A program made the translations under genes and the position numbers. A stretch of DNA of 6,105 nt from an uncultured Acetatifactor sp. Lineage in GTDB: Bacteria > Bacillota > Clostridia > Lachnospirales > Lachnospiraceae. The DNA is taken from the NCBI GenBank assembly GCA_910585665.1, contig CAJUFI010000112.1:1-6105 (forward strand), read 5' to 3'. The notes beneath the pieces are model-generated. The model saw only the letters and a list, made by a program, of their open reading frames with translations. It was not told the origin of the DNA and searched no databases. This document shows, in pieces, positions 1-6,089 of this stretch (position 1 is its first letter; each line of letters begins with the position of its first letter).

Positions 1-20
1 ACAGACAGGAGGACATCACC

Positions 21-887
21 ATGGAAGAAAACAGCATTTTAGTCAGGGATCTGTGCAAGACGTTCCCCGGCTTCACCTTAGACCATGTCTCCTTTCGCGT
101 ACCGAAAGGAAGAATCGTAGGCTTCATCGGCGAGAACGGCGCCGGGAAGAGCACCACCATCAACCTGATATTGAATGAGCTGGCCAAGGACAGCGGCGAG
201 ATCCAGCTCCTGGGCATGGAGCACACTGCCTGCTCCGCCAGGGAAGACATCGGCATCGTATTCGATGAGTGCACCTTCCACGACGTGTTCACGGCGGCCA
301 ACCTGGAGAAGATGCTCTCCGGCATCTACCGCAGCTGGGACAGCGCCCTCTATCGCCAATACCTGCAAAGGTTCCGGCTCCCGGAGAACCAGCCCGTGGG
401 CTCCTTCTCTAAGGGGATGAAGATGAAGCTCTCCATCCTCTGCGCCCTGGCCCACAGGCCGAAGCTGCTGATTCTGGACGAGGCCACCACGGGGCTGGAT
501 CCTGTGGTGCGGGACGAGATCCTGGATCTGTTCCTGGAATTCATCCAGGACGAGGAGCACTCCATCTTCTTTTCCTCCCACATCACCTCGGACATCCAGA
601 AAATCGCGGATTTCGTCATCCTGATCCATCAGGGCCGGATCGTCTTCGAGGAGCAGAAGGACGACCTGGTGTACCATTACGGCATCCTGAAATGCGGGAA
701 AGAACGGTTCGCCTCCCTCTCTCCCGACGACTATATCACTTACCGGGACACGAAGCTGTCCATGGAATGCCTGGTCCGGGACAAGGAGGCGGCAAGGCGC
801 AGCTATCCGGACGTGATCGTGGACAACGCCAGTTTGGAGGACATCATGCTTTTCTATATCAAAGGAGGGGTACCATGCGAGGACTGA
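21..887 (+). CDS. ABC-2 type transporter ATP-binding protein, YtrB/BcrA-like
   Basis: This 288-residue cytoplasmic ATPase should power the permease encoded just downstream. Visible motifs are Walker A GENGAGKST (residues 37-45), a signature region SFSKGMKMKL (128-137, FSKGM in place of LSGGQ), Walker B LLILDEAT (149-156), D-loop GLDP (158-161) and the switch histidine H187 in SSH. The Q-loop glutamine is absent: the segment reads IGIVFDE (77-83), with acidic residues where Gln is expected, which as I recall is a habit of the YtrB-like subfamily. About 80 residues follow the nucleotide-binding core, as in other ABC-2 ATPases. AGGAGG at 7-12 lies 8 nt before the ATG and fixes the start. The stop overlaps the next gene by 13 bp, so the two are co-translated. 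In related operons a GntR-type repressor often precedes this gene; if present here it lies outside the window. The substrate cannot be read from the sequence. The family assignment is secure. Confidence 0.95.
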   Translation: MEENSILVRDLCKTFPGFTLDHVSFRVPKGRIVGFIGENGAGKSTTINLILNELAKDSGEIQLLGMEHTACSAREDIGIVFDECTFHDVFTAANLEKMLSGIYRSWDSALYRQYLQRFRLPENQPVGSFSKGMKMKLSILCALAHRPKLLILDEATTGLDPVVRDEILDLFLEFIQDEEHSIFFSSHITSDIQKIADFVILIHQGRIVFEEQKDDLVYHYGILKCGKERFASLSPDDYITYRDTKLSMECLVRDKEAARRSYPDVIVDNASLEDIMLFYIKGGVPCED

Positions 888-1522
888 TTTATAAGGAATT
901 CACTGTTTTCTGTAAATGTATTGATAAAAAGCTGATACTTATAGCGGCAGCCTTTTCTCTTCTGCTGCTGTGCAAAGCCGGTTATTACGGGGGGCTGATG
1001 GCCTCCGTCCTGCTGGCCATGACCGTGGGCATGCAGAATGTCATGAGCTTCGTCAGCGACGACAAGGCCCGCTGGCAGAAATATCAGATGGCCCTGCCCG
1101 TGAGCGACATGTCGGTGGTGGCCAGCAAGTATATCTCCGTGCTCTGCACCCTGGGCATCAGCCTTTTGGGCGCCGGGGCGCTGAACCTGGCCTCCTCGGT
1201 GCTGTACCGGAACTTTGACCCTGTCGTCTGGGGCCTGGGAGCCTTCGCGGCGGTGTTCCTCCCGCTGATGTGGACGGGGGTGTGTCTGCCGCTGACCTAT
1301 TGGTTCGGGGTGCAGTCCGCACAGGTCATGGGGATGCTCATCGTGGTTCCGGTATTTTATTTCATCAAATACTTCGAGGACGGCTCCGGGTTCTCCGCGA
1401 TGGCGGCTTCCCTCTCCTCCTATCTCTTCCTGGCGGGGGCTGTGACGGTTGCGGCTTTCGGGGTATCCCTGCTGATCAGCGCGGCGGGATATGCCAGGCG
1501 GAGGGAGCAGCTGCGTCAATAG
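875..1522 (+). CDS. ABC-2 family transporter permease (ABC2_membrane_5-like)
   Basis: This is a 215-residue integral membrane protein, the likely channel partner of the overlapping upstream ATPase. I see six hydrophobic segments at roughly residues 19-36, 38-60, 86-109, 117-144, 148-167 and 181-204, followed by a short basic tail (ARRREQLRQ). Between helices 2 and 3, residues 62-87 contain DDKARWQKYQMALPVS and a following SKYI. This matches the conserved cytoplasmic D-K-x-x-W-x-x-Y-x-x-x-L-P-(I/V)-S ... SKY pattern of small permeases paired with YtrB-like ATPases. An ATG at 692 in the same frame lies deep inside the ATPase gene and is not the start. The ATG at 875 has AAGGAGG at 862-868 six bases before it and gives the typical N-terminus MRGLIYKE. 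The first 90 nt are clearly more A+T rich than the rest of the gene. Transporter function is well supported; the substrate is unknown. Confidence 0.9.
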   Translation: MRGLIYKEFTVFCKCIDKKLILIAAAFSLLLLCKAGYYGGLMASVLLAMTVGMQNVMSFVSDDKARWQKYQMALPVSDMSVVASKYISVLCTLGISLLGAGALNLASSVLYRNFDPVVWGLGAFAAVFLPLMWTGVCLPLTYWFGVQSAQVMGMLIVVPVFYFIKYFEDGSGFSAMAASLSSYLFLAGAVTVAAFGVSLLISAAGYARRREQLRQ

Positions 1523-1567
1523 CTGTTCCCACCCGGCTGATTGTCGAAGCGTCAGCAAGAGAGTCTG

Positions 1568-1893
1568 TCATCCTCCCTTCTCCGTCAATAGCCTCTCGGA
1601 ATCTTCAGACCGCTTATCACGCGGCTTCCCGGAAACCGTTTTGCCGATTTCCCCGCTTTTTCTGCCGCCTGGTTTCTCAGCAGCCTGATTTTGCCTGTCT
1701 GAAATTCCGAGAGCCTATGTCATACGGTCAATGGCCCGGTTATAGGATTTACCTTTGCCCGAAAGTCCTTTGACCAAGGCTTGTCCTTGTTCAGCCAGGG
1801 TCTTCAAATCCGTTCCCGGGAAAGCGCTTGGACAGTCGGGTTTTCGTCTGCTCCATAGGCGCAGGCCAGTCTCTCAATCAGTCTATCCGTCTC
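1568..1893 (-). pseudogene. Possible broken minus-strand gene fragment, unrecognised family
   Basis: No intact gene lies between the two converging operons, but the minus strand carries protein-like sequence in two frames. Directly after the permease stop (1894-1896), in the same frame, one reads ETDRLIERLACAYGADE, then NPTVQALSRER, ending at a TGA at 1804-1806. At about that point the other frame continues as DLKTLAEQGQALVKGLSGKG and KSYNRAIDRMT. It meets a TAG at 1715-1717 (a CAG to TAG change would explain it) and goes on through ALGISDRQNQAAEKPGG to a TGA at 1568-1570. The charged, helical, low-cysteine composition and the clean hand-over between frames suggest the C-terminal end of a decayed gene with one frameshift and one nonsense change. 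I do not recognise the family; a conjugative or mobilisation-element protein is a guess from style only. The long inverted repeat at 1588-1718 overlaps it and could make part of this reading accidental. Confidence 0.33.
1588..1718. repeat. Long imperfect inverted repeat, arms about 22 nt
   Basis: The left arm 1588-1610 and right arm 1697-1718 are reverse complements apart from one C-C mismatch (1592 against 1714) and one unpaired base (C1603 or its neighbour). The core of the left arm is CTCTCGGAATCTTCAGAC (1593-1610), and the matching right core is GTCTGAAATTCCGAGAG (1697-1713). The arms enclose 86 nt with no T tract after either arm, so this is not a simple terminator. I found no target-site duplication. 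It may be the ends of a tiny non-autonomous element, a recombination scar or a long hairpin in read-through transcripts from either operon. Confidence 0.75.
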
Positions 1894-4260
1894 CTATTCG
1901 CTCACCATCTGCTTTACAGATACTGCGTTGATCGTTTTTACAATTGCAAATGTACCCAAGAACATACAGATTGGAAGCAGCACAAAACTCACAGTCATTC
2001 CTGCCAGCGAATTCGCAAACGGAAATTCCGCAATCCCAAGCAAGCGGGCATATGGGGTCAGCAAATCAGGAATCACAAATACCCCCAGCATAAGTCCCAG
2101 GCTATTTCCCGCAAGAGCCAAAAGGCAATTCCTCCACGAATGGATCTTCAATATCTGCCAGGATGTCATCCCAATGGCTTTCAGCAAACCTATGAGACGC
2201 TGTTCCCGCCGGACCAGAATAAAGGTCAGATTGACAGCAGTCAGGATTGTAACAAGAAGCAGAAACGTTAAAACTGTTCCGACAGCGGGCCTCAGAACGC
2301 CTGTCATATTTTCTCCATTTGACTTTGACGCTATGAAGGAAAACTTTCCGCCATATTTCTCAGATAATTCCTTCTCGTATTCCCATTTATCGGTTCCGTC
2401 TGAGAGGACGAGCATATAGTCTCCGTATGAGCCGTCGGCCCTTGCGAATTGGTCTAAATCATCCGTAACCATCCGTATGATATTTCCGTAATTGGAAAGT
2501 GTCTGGAAAATTCCTGTGATCTCGTACTCTGCCTTTTTTCCGTTCACTGCCAGTTCTATCTTCTCTCCAACCTCCAGTCCATATTCCCTGGCCAGCGTCA
2601 GCCCGATACCGACCTCATTTTCCTGCTGAGGCCGTCTGCCATACAGGGTCCGGTCTTCTACTTCATCATTCCAAGGCAGCTCGTAGACTTCCGCCGGAGC
2701 ACTTTGCCAGGCAGCTCCGGGAGCGGGCTTATACTGTGCGGTTACCTTATTGACCCCGTAGGTGAACGCTACCCTTGAATCGTTCTGCAGTTCGGGTAAT
2801 ATGACGCTCACCGGCGTATCTTCCAATGACGTGATATAAATATCCGTTTTGATAAACCCCCATATCTCCGGTTCCTGATCGATATTCTGGACTGCGTTCA
2901 GGCAGCCCAGGCCGATTACAGTAAGGCTGCCAAGTATGAGAGACACACCGGCTATATACGCATATTGCAGCTTTTTATTTTGCATTCCCCTGATGGCATA
3001 ATACAGCTCAAAGGAGACCCTTCCATGATAATATGTGCCTGGGGGCTTCCTCGGCCCCTGATTCTTTGACGGCCATGTGCTCGTTCTGACTGCGTAAGAA
3101 GCATTCAGTCTCCGGACTTTGAAGACGGCGCAGCAGCAGATTGCCATAACAGCGGCCAGTACGATACACCCCGCAAGGAGCTGATAACCGCCTGTTCTGG
3201 TAAATGTGACCGTATAGATTCCGATATCTCCGAGGACTTTTGTGATAATGCCCCTGCTCAGCCAGCCGCCAAGAACACTGCCTGACACCGCCCCCGCAAA
3301 ACCGATCGCCCCATAGCAAAATAGATAAATACCAACGATCTGCATTCCCGTCATGCCCAATGACTTACAGATGCCAATATTCCTGACATCCTCATCCATG
3401 TCGCTCTTGACCAGAAATAAAGTCAATACGGCAATCATACCCGCGAGGACCACGCTTACAAAGGACAGCGCCGCCCCCACCATCTGATAAGCCGCCGTAT
3501 ATCCGCTTCTGATGCGCTCATAAGTATACAGCGTATCGCCCAAGGGCAGTTTGAAATACTCTTCTGCGTCACGGATAAAATTCTGCTCCATCTGGCGGCT
3601 GTATTCCTCAAATCTGATCTCCAGGTAACTTACTGTGTTGTTCTCAGCCAAAGGGAATTCGGAAAGCCTGCCGGAGCCGCACCACATCCGGTACACGTTG
3701 GTACTGCTGCTGCCAAAAACAGGATCCGCAACGATTTTTGCAACACTTACTGTCACAGCTTTATCCGCTAATTGCAGAGAAACGCTGTCCCCCACGGCCA
3801 GACCAAGGATATTGGCAATCTTTGTTGTGATCCAGATTTCATTCTTGCCGGGCATATCCGGTTCTTCGCCGTTCAGCATTTTGGGCGAAAGCATATCGCT
3901 GTTAATCCTTTCGGGAAGTTCCAGCAGAATGCCATTGCTCAGCCTTGTTCCGTCCTTTTCTATGTAATCAATGGTTTTTGTGTTTTCTGTTATCTGATAC
4001 AAAAGCCCTTTCTGGCCGTCCAGATATTGCCTGACAGCGTCCGGCAAGATTACCTCGCCGCTCCACAGGCAGCAGATCTGCGGTCCGTCCATTTCCTCAT
4101 AGGCCCTGTCGAACACCTTATCCAGTTCTTTCAGCAAAATCAGGGCATTGACCAGCAGCGCCGCAGTCAGTAAGATACAGATTCCCAGAAACGAATTCGG
4201 GACCTTTTTCCTTCTCAGCTTCGCCAGGGCGCACGTAAAACTTGCTTTCAACGTTACCAC
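1894..4260 (-). CDS. Two-module FtsX-like ABC transporter permease (MacB/LolC-E type)
   Basis: This 788-residue membrane protein is the permease for the ATPase encoded immediately upstream. It is a tandem duplication: each half has one helix, a large extracellular domain and then three helices. Helices lie near residues 25-43, 262-285, 307-337 and 358-380 in module 1, and 434-456, 659-684, 713-735 and 753-777 in module 2. Both extracellular domains carry the MacB_PCD-type pattern: EIWITTKIANILGLAVGDSV (141-160) and EVGIGLTLAREYGLEVGEKI (549-568). Both modules have the FtsX coupling-helix motif: IGICKSLGMTGMQI (295-308) and IGLLKAIGMTSWQI (690-703). Eight helices rather than ten, and two extracellular domains, argue against BceB. 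The start is uncertain. GTG at 4260 overlaps the ATPase stop as GTGGTAA, but its AGAGGGG is almost in contact. TTG at 4251 has that site 8 nt away and gives MKASFTCALAKLRRKK, a more typical N-terminus. Likely roles are movement of a lipid, lipoprotein or peptide; the substrate is unknown. Confidence 0.92.
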   Translation of the reverse strand: MVTLKASFTCALAKLRRKKVPNSFLGICILLTAALLVNALILLKELDKVFDRAYEEMDGPQICCLWSGEVILPDAVRQYLDGQKGLLYQITENTKTIDYIEKDGTRLSNGILLELPERINSDMLSPKMLNGEEPDMPGKNEIWITTKIANILGLAVGDSVSLQLADKAVTVSVAKIVADPVFGSSSTNVYRMWCGSGRLSEFPLAENNTVSYLEIRFEEYSRQMEQNFIRDAEEYFKLPLGDTLYTYERIRSGYTAAYQMVGAALSFVSVVLAGMIAVLTLFLVKSDMDEDVRNIGICKSLGMTGMQIVGIYLFCYGAIGFAGAVSGSVLGGWLSRGIITKVLGDIGIYTVTFTRTGGYQLLAGCIVLAAVMAICCCAVFKVRRLNASYAVRTSTWPSKNQGPRKPPGTYYHGRVSFELYYAIRGMQNKKLQYAYIAGVSLILGSLTVIGLGCLNAVQNIDQEPEIWGFIKTDIYITSLEDTPVSVILPELQNDSRVAFTYGVNKVTAQYKPAPGAAWQSAPAEVYELPWNDEVEDRTLYGRRPQQENEVGIGLTLAREYGLEVGEKIELAVNGKKAEYEITGIFQTLSNYGNIIRMVTDDLDQFARADGSYGDYMLVLSDGTDKWEYEKELSEKYGGKFSFIASKSNGENMTGVLRPAVGTVLTFLLLVTILTAVNLTFILVRREQRLIGLLKAIGMTSWQILKIHSWRNCLLALAGNSLGLMLGVFVIPDLLTPYARLLGIAEFPFANSLAGMTVSFVLLPICMFLGTFAIVKTINAVSVKQMVSE

Positions 4261-5027
4261 CCCCTCTTCTGCAGAAAGCGCATGAGTTCCTCTTCCCGAT
4301 GTCCCACAGGACAGGAGCCGTCATCCGTAAATTTCAGTTCGCCCGCAGCCCGGCCATCCTTGATATAGACCACCCGTCCCCCTCTGACAGCAACCTTGAC
4401 ATCATGTGTGACCAAAAGAATCGTCTGCCCGTTTCTGTTCAATTCATCCAGCAAGTCCATGACGATGACTGACTGCGCCGAATTCAAACTTCCCGTCGGT
4501 TCATCACACAGCAAAAGCGGCGGCCTGTTGATAACCGCGCGCAAAATCGCGGCTCTTTGCTGCTGTCCGCCCGACAGCTGCGAAGGATACTTTTGGATAT
4601 GCTCCTTCAGGCCAAACTGCCCGCATAGGTTTAAGATGGTATCCTTCATGGAATCCTTTGCTTTTTGATTCCCTCCCAGCAGCACCGGCATCATGATATT
4701 TTCATAAACCGTAAGGTCAGGAATCAGGCATTGCTGCTGAAAAACGATTCCTATGTTCGTCCGTCTGAACACTGCCTTTTCCGTTTCGCTCATCTGGCTG
4801 AAATCCGCCGTTTGACCGGATTGGGTATACTGTATCGACCCGCTGTCGAAATGATCGATACCGGCGAGCAAGTGCAGCAGACTGGTTTTTCCGGATCCGG
4901 ACGCTCCCATGATCATGACAAATTCGCCTTTGCCGACTTGCAGATTCACATTGTCAACAACTTTGTTTTCTATCGATTCTTCCTGATATTTTTTGGTCAG
5001 GGCTTTGACCTCCAACAGCTTTTCCAT
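4254..5027 (-). CDS. ABC transporter ATP-binding protein, MacB/LolD/BceA type
   Basis: This 257-residue cytoplasmic ATPase drives the FtsX-type permease whose gene overlaps its stop by 7 bp. All canonical motifs are intact: Walker A GASGSGKTS (41-49), Q-loop glutamine Q97 in IGIVFQQ, signature LSGGQQQR (151-158), Walker B LLLCDEPTG (171-179) and the switch histidine H208 in VTHD. The D-loop reads GSLN (179-182) rather than SALD, which is usual for this subfamily. The frame could open 33 nt earlier at an ATG (5058-5060) overlapping the regulator stop. I chose the ATG at 5025-5027 because AAAGGAG lies 7 nt before it and because MEKLLEVKALTKKYQ is the family's usual N-terminus. After H208 a C-terminal stretch of about 50 residues includes FTDDGSCPVGHREEELMRFL (233-252), which is longer than the minimal domain and may contact the permease. 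It is the second gene of the operon, 25 nt after the regulator. Confidence 0.95.
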   Translation of the reverse strand: MEKLLEVKALTKKYQEESIENKVVDNVNLQVGKGEFVMIMGASGSGKTSLLHLLAGIDHFDSGSIQYTQSGQTADFSQMSETEKAVFRRTNIGIVFQQQCLIPDLTVYENIMMPVLLGGNQKAKDSMKDTILNLCGQFGLKEHIQKYPSQLSGGQQQRAAILRAVINRPPLLLCDEPTGSLNSAQSVIVMDLLDELNRNGQTILLVTHDVKVAVRGGRVVYIKDGRAAGELKFTDDGSCPVGHREEELMRFLQKRGW

Positions 5028-5034
5028 GTTTTTA

Positions 5035-5041
5035 CTCCTTT
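5035..5041 (-). promoter_or_regulatory. Ribosome binding site that decides the ATPase start
   Basis: The minus strand reads AAAGGAG here, 7 nt before the ATG at 5025-5027. The competing upstream ATG at 5058-5060 lies inside the end of the regulator gene and has no comparable purine-rich site. The downstream start is therefore preferred. Confidence 0.8.
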
Positions 5042-5052
5042 CGCTGTTTTTT

Positions 5053-5817
5053 TCAGGCATTTCGGAGCATTCGATTTATCCGGAACGCCAGGATCACATA
5101 GACGGTCTTTATGATTGCGGTGTAGAGCAACGCGAGGATGATTTGCGCAAAAGAACGCCAAACCAAGCTGAAATCATCCATATAGTTGAGCAGAGAGAAC
5201 GCTCCTAACAGCGCGATCAGGCATCCCAATGTCAAGGTCAAGGCGCCGGCATATCTGACAGCCTGAACGGCCAGCTCCATTTCTTCCTTTGACAGACGCT
5301 TTCCAGGCAGACACATTTTCCAGGCGTTCCTATAGTCATGAAACCAGCCGGAAACGGATATGATTGCCAGTTTCAAACCCAGCAGATAAAACAATGTCGG
5401 CAAGTCAATCATATCAACCATGCTCCCCTCCCGCAGTGAAGCAGCAAACAGAATCAAAAGGGCCAGACCACTCAGCGAGATACCTGTAATCGTACCGATG
5501 CTTCTGCTCCTGCTTCTTTTGTCCATTTCGTTCAATTCACTGACCAGTCCGACAATATTGCTCTCGGTTTTTTTCGCATATTCTTCAGGAGGGAGCTCCT
5601 TTGGTAAAAATTCCTCCCCCGCAAGGAGCTCGTTTATATCGACCTCCAGAGCGGAGCCAAGTTCCAGAAGAAGCGACGCGTCAGGCAATCTATACCCGTT
5701 TTCCCACTTGGATACCGTCTTATCTGTCACATTGAGCTGGTCCGCCAGCTGCTTCTGCGTCAGGCCCTGCTTTTTCCTCATGTCCGAAATGAATTTCCCG
5801 ATTTTGGCTTGATCCAT
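5053..5817 (-). CDS. Membrane-anchored XRE-family regulator with MotA/ExbB-like tail
   Basis: This 254-residue protein combines a DNA-binding domain with a membrane domain. Residues 6-65 are a classic Cro/CI (XRE) helix-turn-helix: LTQKQLADQLNVTDKTVSKW (19-38), then ENGYRLPDASLL and a closing INELLAGE. A charged linker (about 66-105, ending KRSRSRS) leads to four hydrophobic segments near 107-126, 139-157, 190-210 and 223-245. The second segment with its flank, DLPTLFYLLGLKLAI ... DYRNAWK (138-167), and the last pair, TLGCLIALLGAF ... LYTAIIKTVYVI, resemble the order and spacing of the MotA/TolQ/ExbB proton-channel domain. Several signature residues differ, for example LYT where MotA-type proteins have YG. 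AGGGAGG (5826-5832) lies 8 nt before the ATG. As first gene of the transporter operon it probably senses membrane or transport state and controls its own operon. XRE identity is firm; the MotA-like reading is inference from pattern. Confidence 0.88.
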   Translation of the reverse strand: MDQAKIGKFISDMRKKQGLTQKQLADQLNVTDKTVSKWENGYRLPDASLLLELGSALEVDINELLAGEEFLPKELPPEEYAKKTESNIVGLVSELNEMDKRSRSRSIGTITGISLSGLALLILFAASLREGSMVDMIDLPTLFYLLGLKLAIISVSGWFHDYRNAWKMCLPGKRLSKEEMELAVQAVRYAGALTLTLGCLIALLGAFSLLNYMDDFSLVWRSFAQIILALLYTAIIKTVYVILAFRINRMLRNA

Positions 5818-5843
5818 TATCTTGACCTCCCTTTACATACAGC

Positions 5844-5863
5844 AGGCAATATCATTCTTGCCT
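5844..5863. promoter_or_regulatory. 20-bp dyad in the regulator leader, candidate operator
   Basis: AGGCAA (5844-5849) and TTGCCT (5858-5863) are perfect 6-bp inverted arms around an 8-bp spacer. The dyad lies 26 bp before the regulator start codon, between it and the possible promoter. Its size and symmetry suit a dimeric XRE protein, so autoregulation by the encoded regulator is plausible. Short arms such as these can occur by chance. Confidence 0.35.
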
Positions 5864-5882
5864 TGAAACACCACATCAAAAG

Positions 5883-5910
5883 TGTATATCCTTGTGAACA
5901 CTAAATGCAA
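5883..5910 (-). promoter_or_regulatory. Possible sigma-A type promoter of the regulator-transporter operon
   Basis: Read on the minus strand, TTGCAT (5905-5910) and TATACA (5883-5888) are separated by 16 bp. They match the consensus -35 and -10 hexamers at 3 and 4 of 6 positions. Transcription would begin near 5876, leaving a leader of about 60 nt. The short inverted arms AGTGT/ACACT (5881-5885 and 5898-5902) lie between or over the two boxes. The match is weak, but I found no better candidate upstream of the regulator. Confidence 0.3.
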
Positions 5911-5920
5911 CCCCCAGGCC

Positions 5921-5945
5921 GGAGAATGGCTCTCCAATTTGGAGA
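5921..5945. promoter_or_regulatory. Helically phased GGAGA/TCTCC boxes upstream of the promoter
   Basis: GGAGA at 5921-5925, TCTCC at 5931-5935 and GGAGA at 5941-5945 alternate in orientation with starts exactly 10 bp apart, about one helical turn. The last two form a perfect palindrome with 7-bp arms, TCTCCAATTTGGAGA (5931-5945). A further TCTCC lies at 5967-5971. Just upstream of the proposed -35, this is where an activator or repressor dimer would sit. Which protein binds is unknown. Confidence 0.4.
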
Positions 5946-6005
5946 ATTCCATAAAATCAACCGGTTTCTCCTGTCATTTAGGGCAAAACAGCTGTATAAA
6001 GCTAT

Positions 6006-6068
6006 ACTGCATAACGCTGAATGCTGCCTAATGTAATCATGCGAATGAACCAGTCAGCGTTATGCAGT
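6006..6068. repeat. Perfect 15-bp inverted repeat near the right edge
   Basis: ACTGCATAACGCTGA (6006-6020) is exactly repeated in inverse as TCAGCGTTATGCAGT (6054-6068), enclosing 33 nt. A third related piece, GCAGTATA (6097-6104), is the reverse complement of TATACTGC (6003-6010), which overlaps the left arm. No T tract follows, so it is not an obvious terminator. It may be the binding or end sequence of a mobile element, or control DNA for a gene beyond the window. No coding sequence is visible from 5818 to 6105. Confidence 0.7.
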
Positions 6069-6072
6069 CTGG

Positions 6073-6089
6073 TTTCACGGCAAGTGAAA
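6073..6089. repeat. Short 6-bp-arm hairpin or dyad
   Basis: TTTCAC (6073-6078) and GTGAAA (6084-6089) are inverted around 5 nt. It follows the 15-bp inverted repeat closely and lacks a downstream T tract on either strand. It could be a protein-binding dyad or part of the same structured region; little more can be said. Confidence 0.35.

Noticed and set aside
78..677. 199-codon open frame on the minus strand opposite the first ATPase
   Set aside because: It is antisense to a gene with all ABC motifs, has repetitive low-complexity composition and no ribosome binding site. It is a by-product of the G+C-rich coding strand.
854..1558. 234-codon minus-strand frame opposite the small permease
   Set aside because: Its translation is rich in His, Gln, Arg and Gly with no recognisable domain, and the opposite strand encodes a clear six-helix permease.
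1631..1661. Possible plus-strand terminator: GGAAA/TTTCC stem followed by TTTTT
   Set aside because: The stem is only 5 bp with a 12-nt loop, and the T run starts several bases after it. It is too weak to call, so no convincing terminator was found between the operons.
1270..1773. Plus-strand frame running past the end of the small permease
   Set aside because: It begins inside the permease gene in another frame, has no start signal and shows no domain. The minus-strand reading of 1568-1893 looks more protein-like.
1828..2419. Two overlapping plus-strand frames opposite the end of the large permease
   Set aside because: Both are antisense to the third membrane module of the FtsX permease, lack ribosome binding sites and have unnatural composition.
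1894..4260. BceB-type bacitracin permease
   Set aside because: I count eight helices in two equal modules with two extracellular domains, not ten helices with one large extracellular domain.
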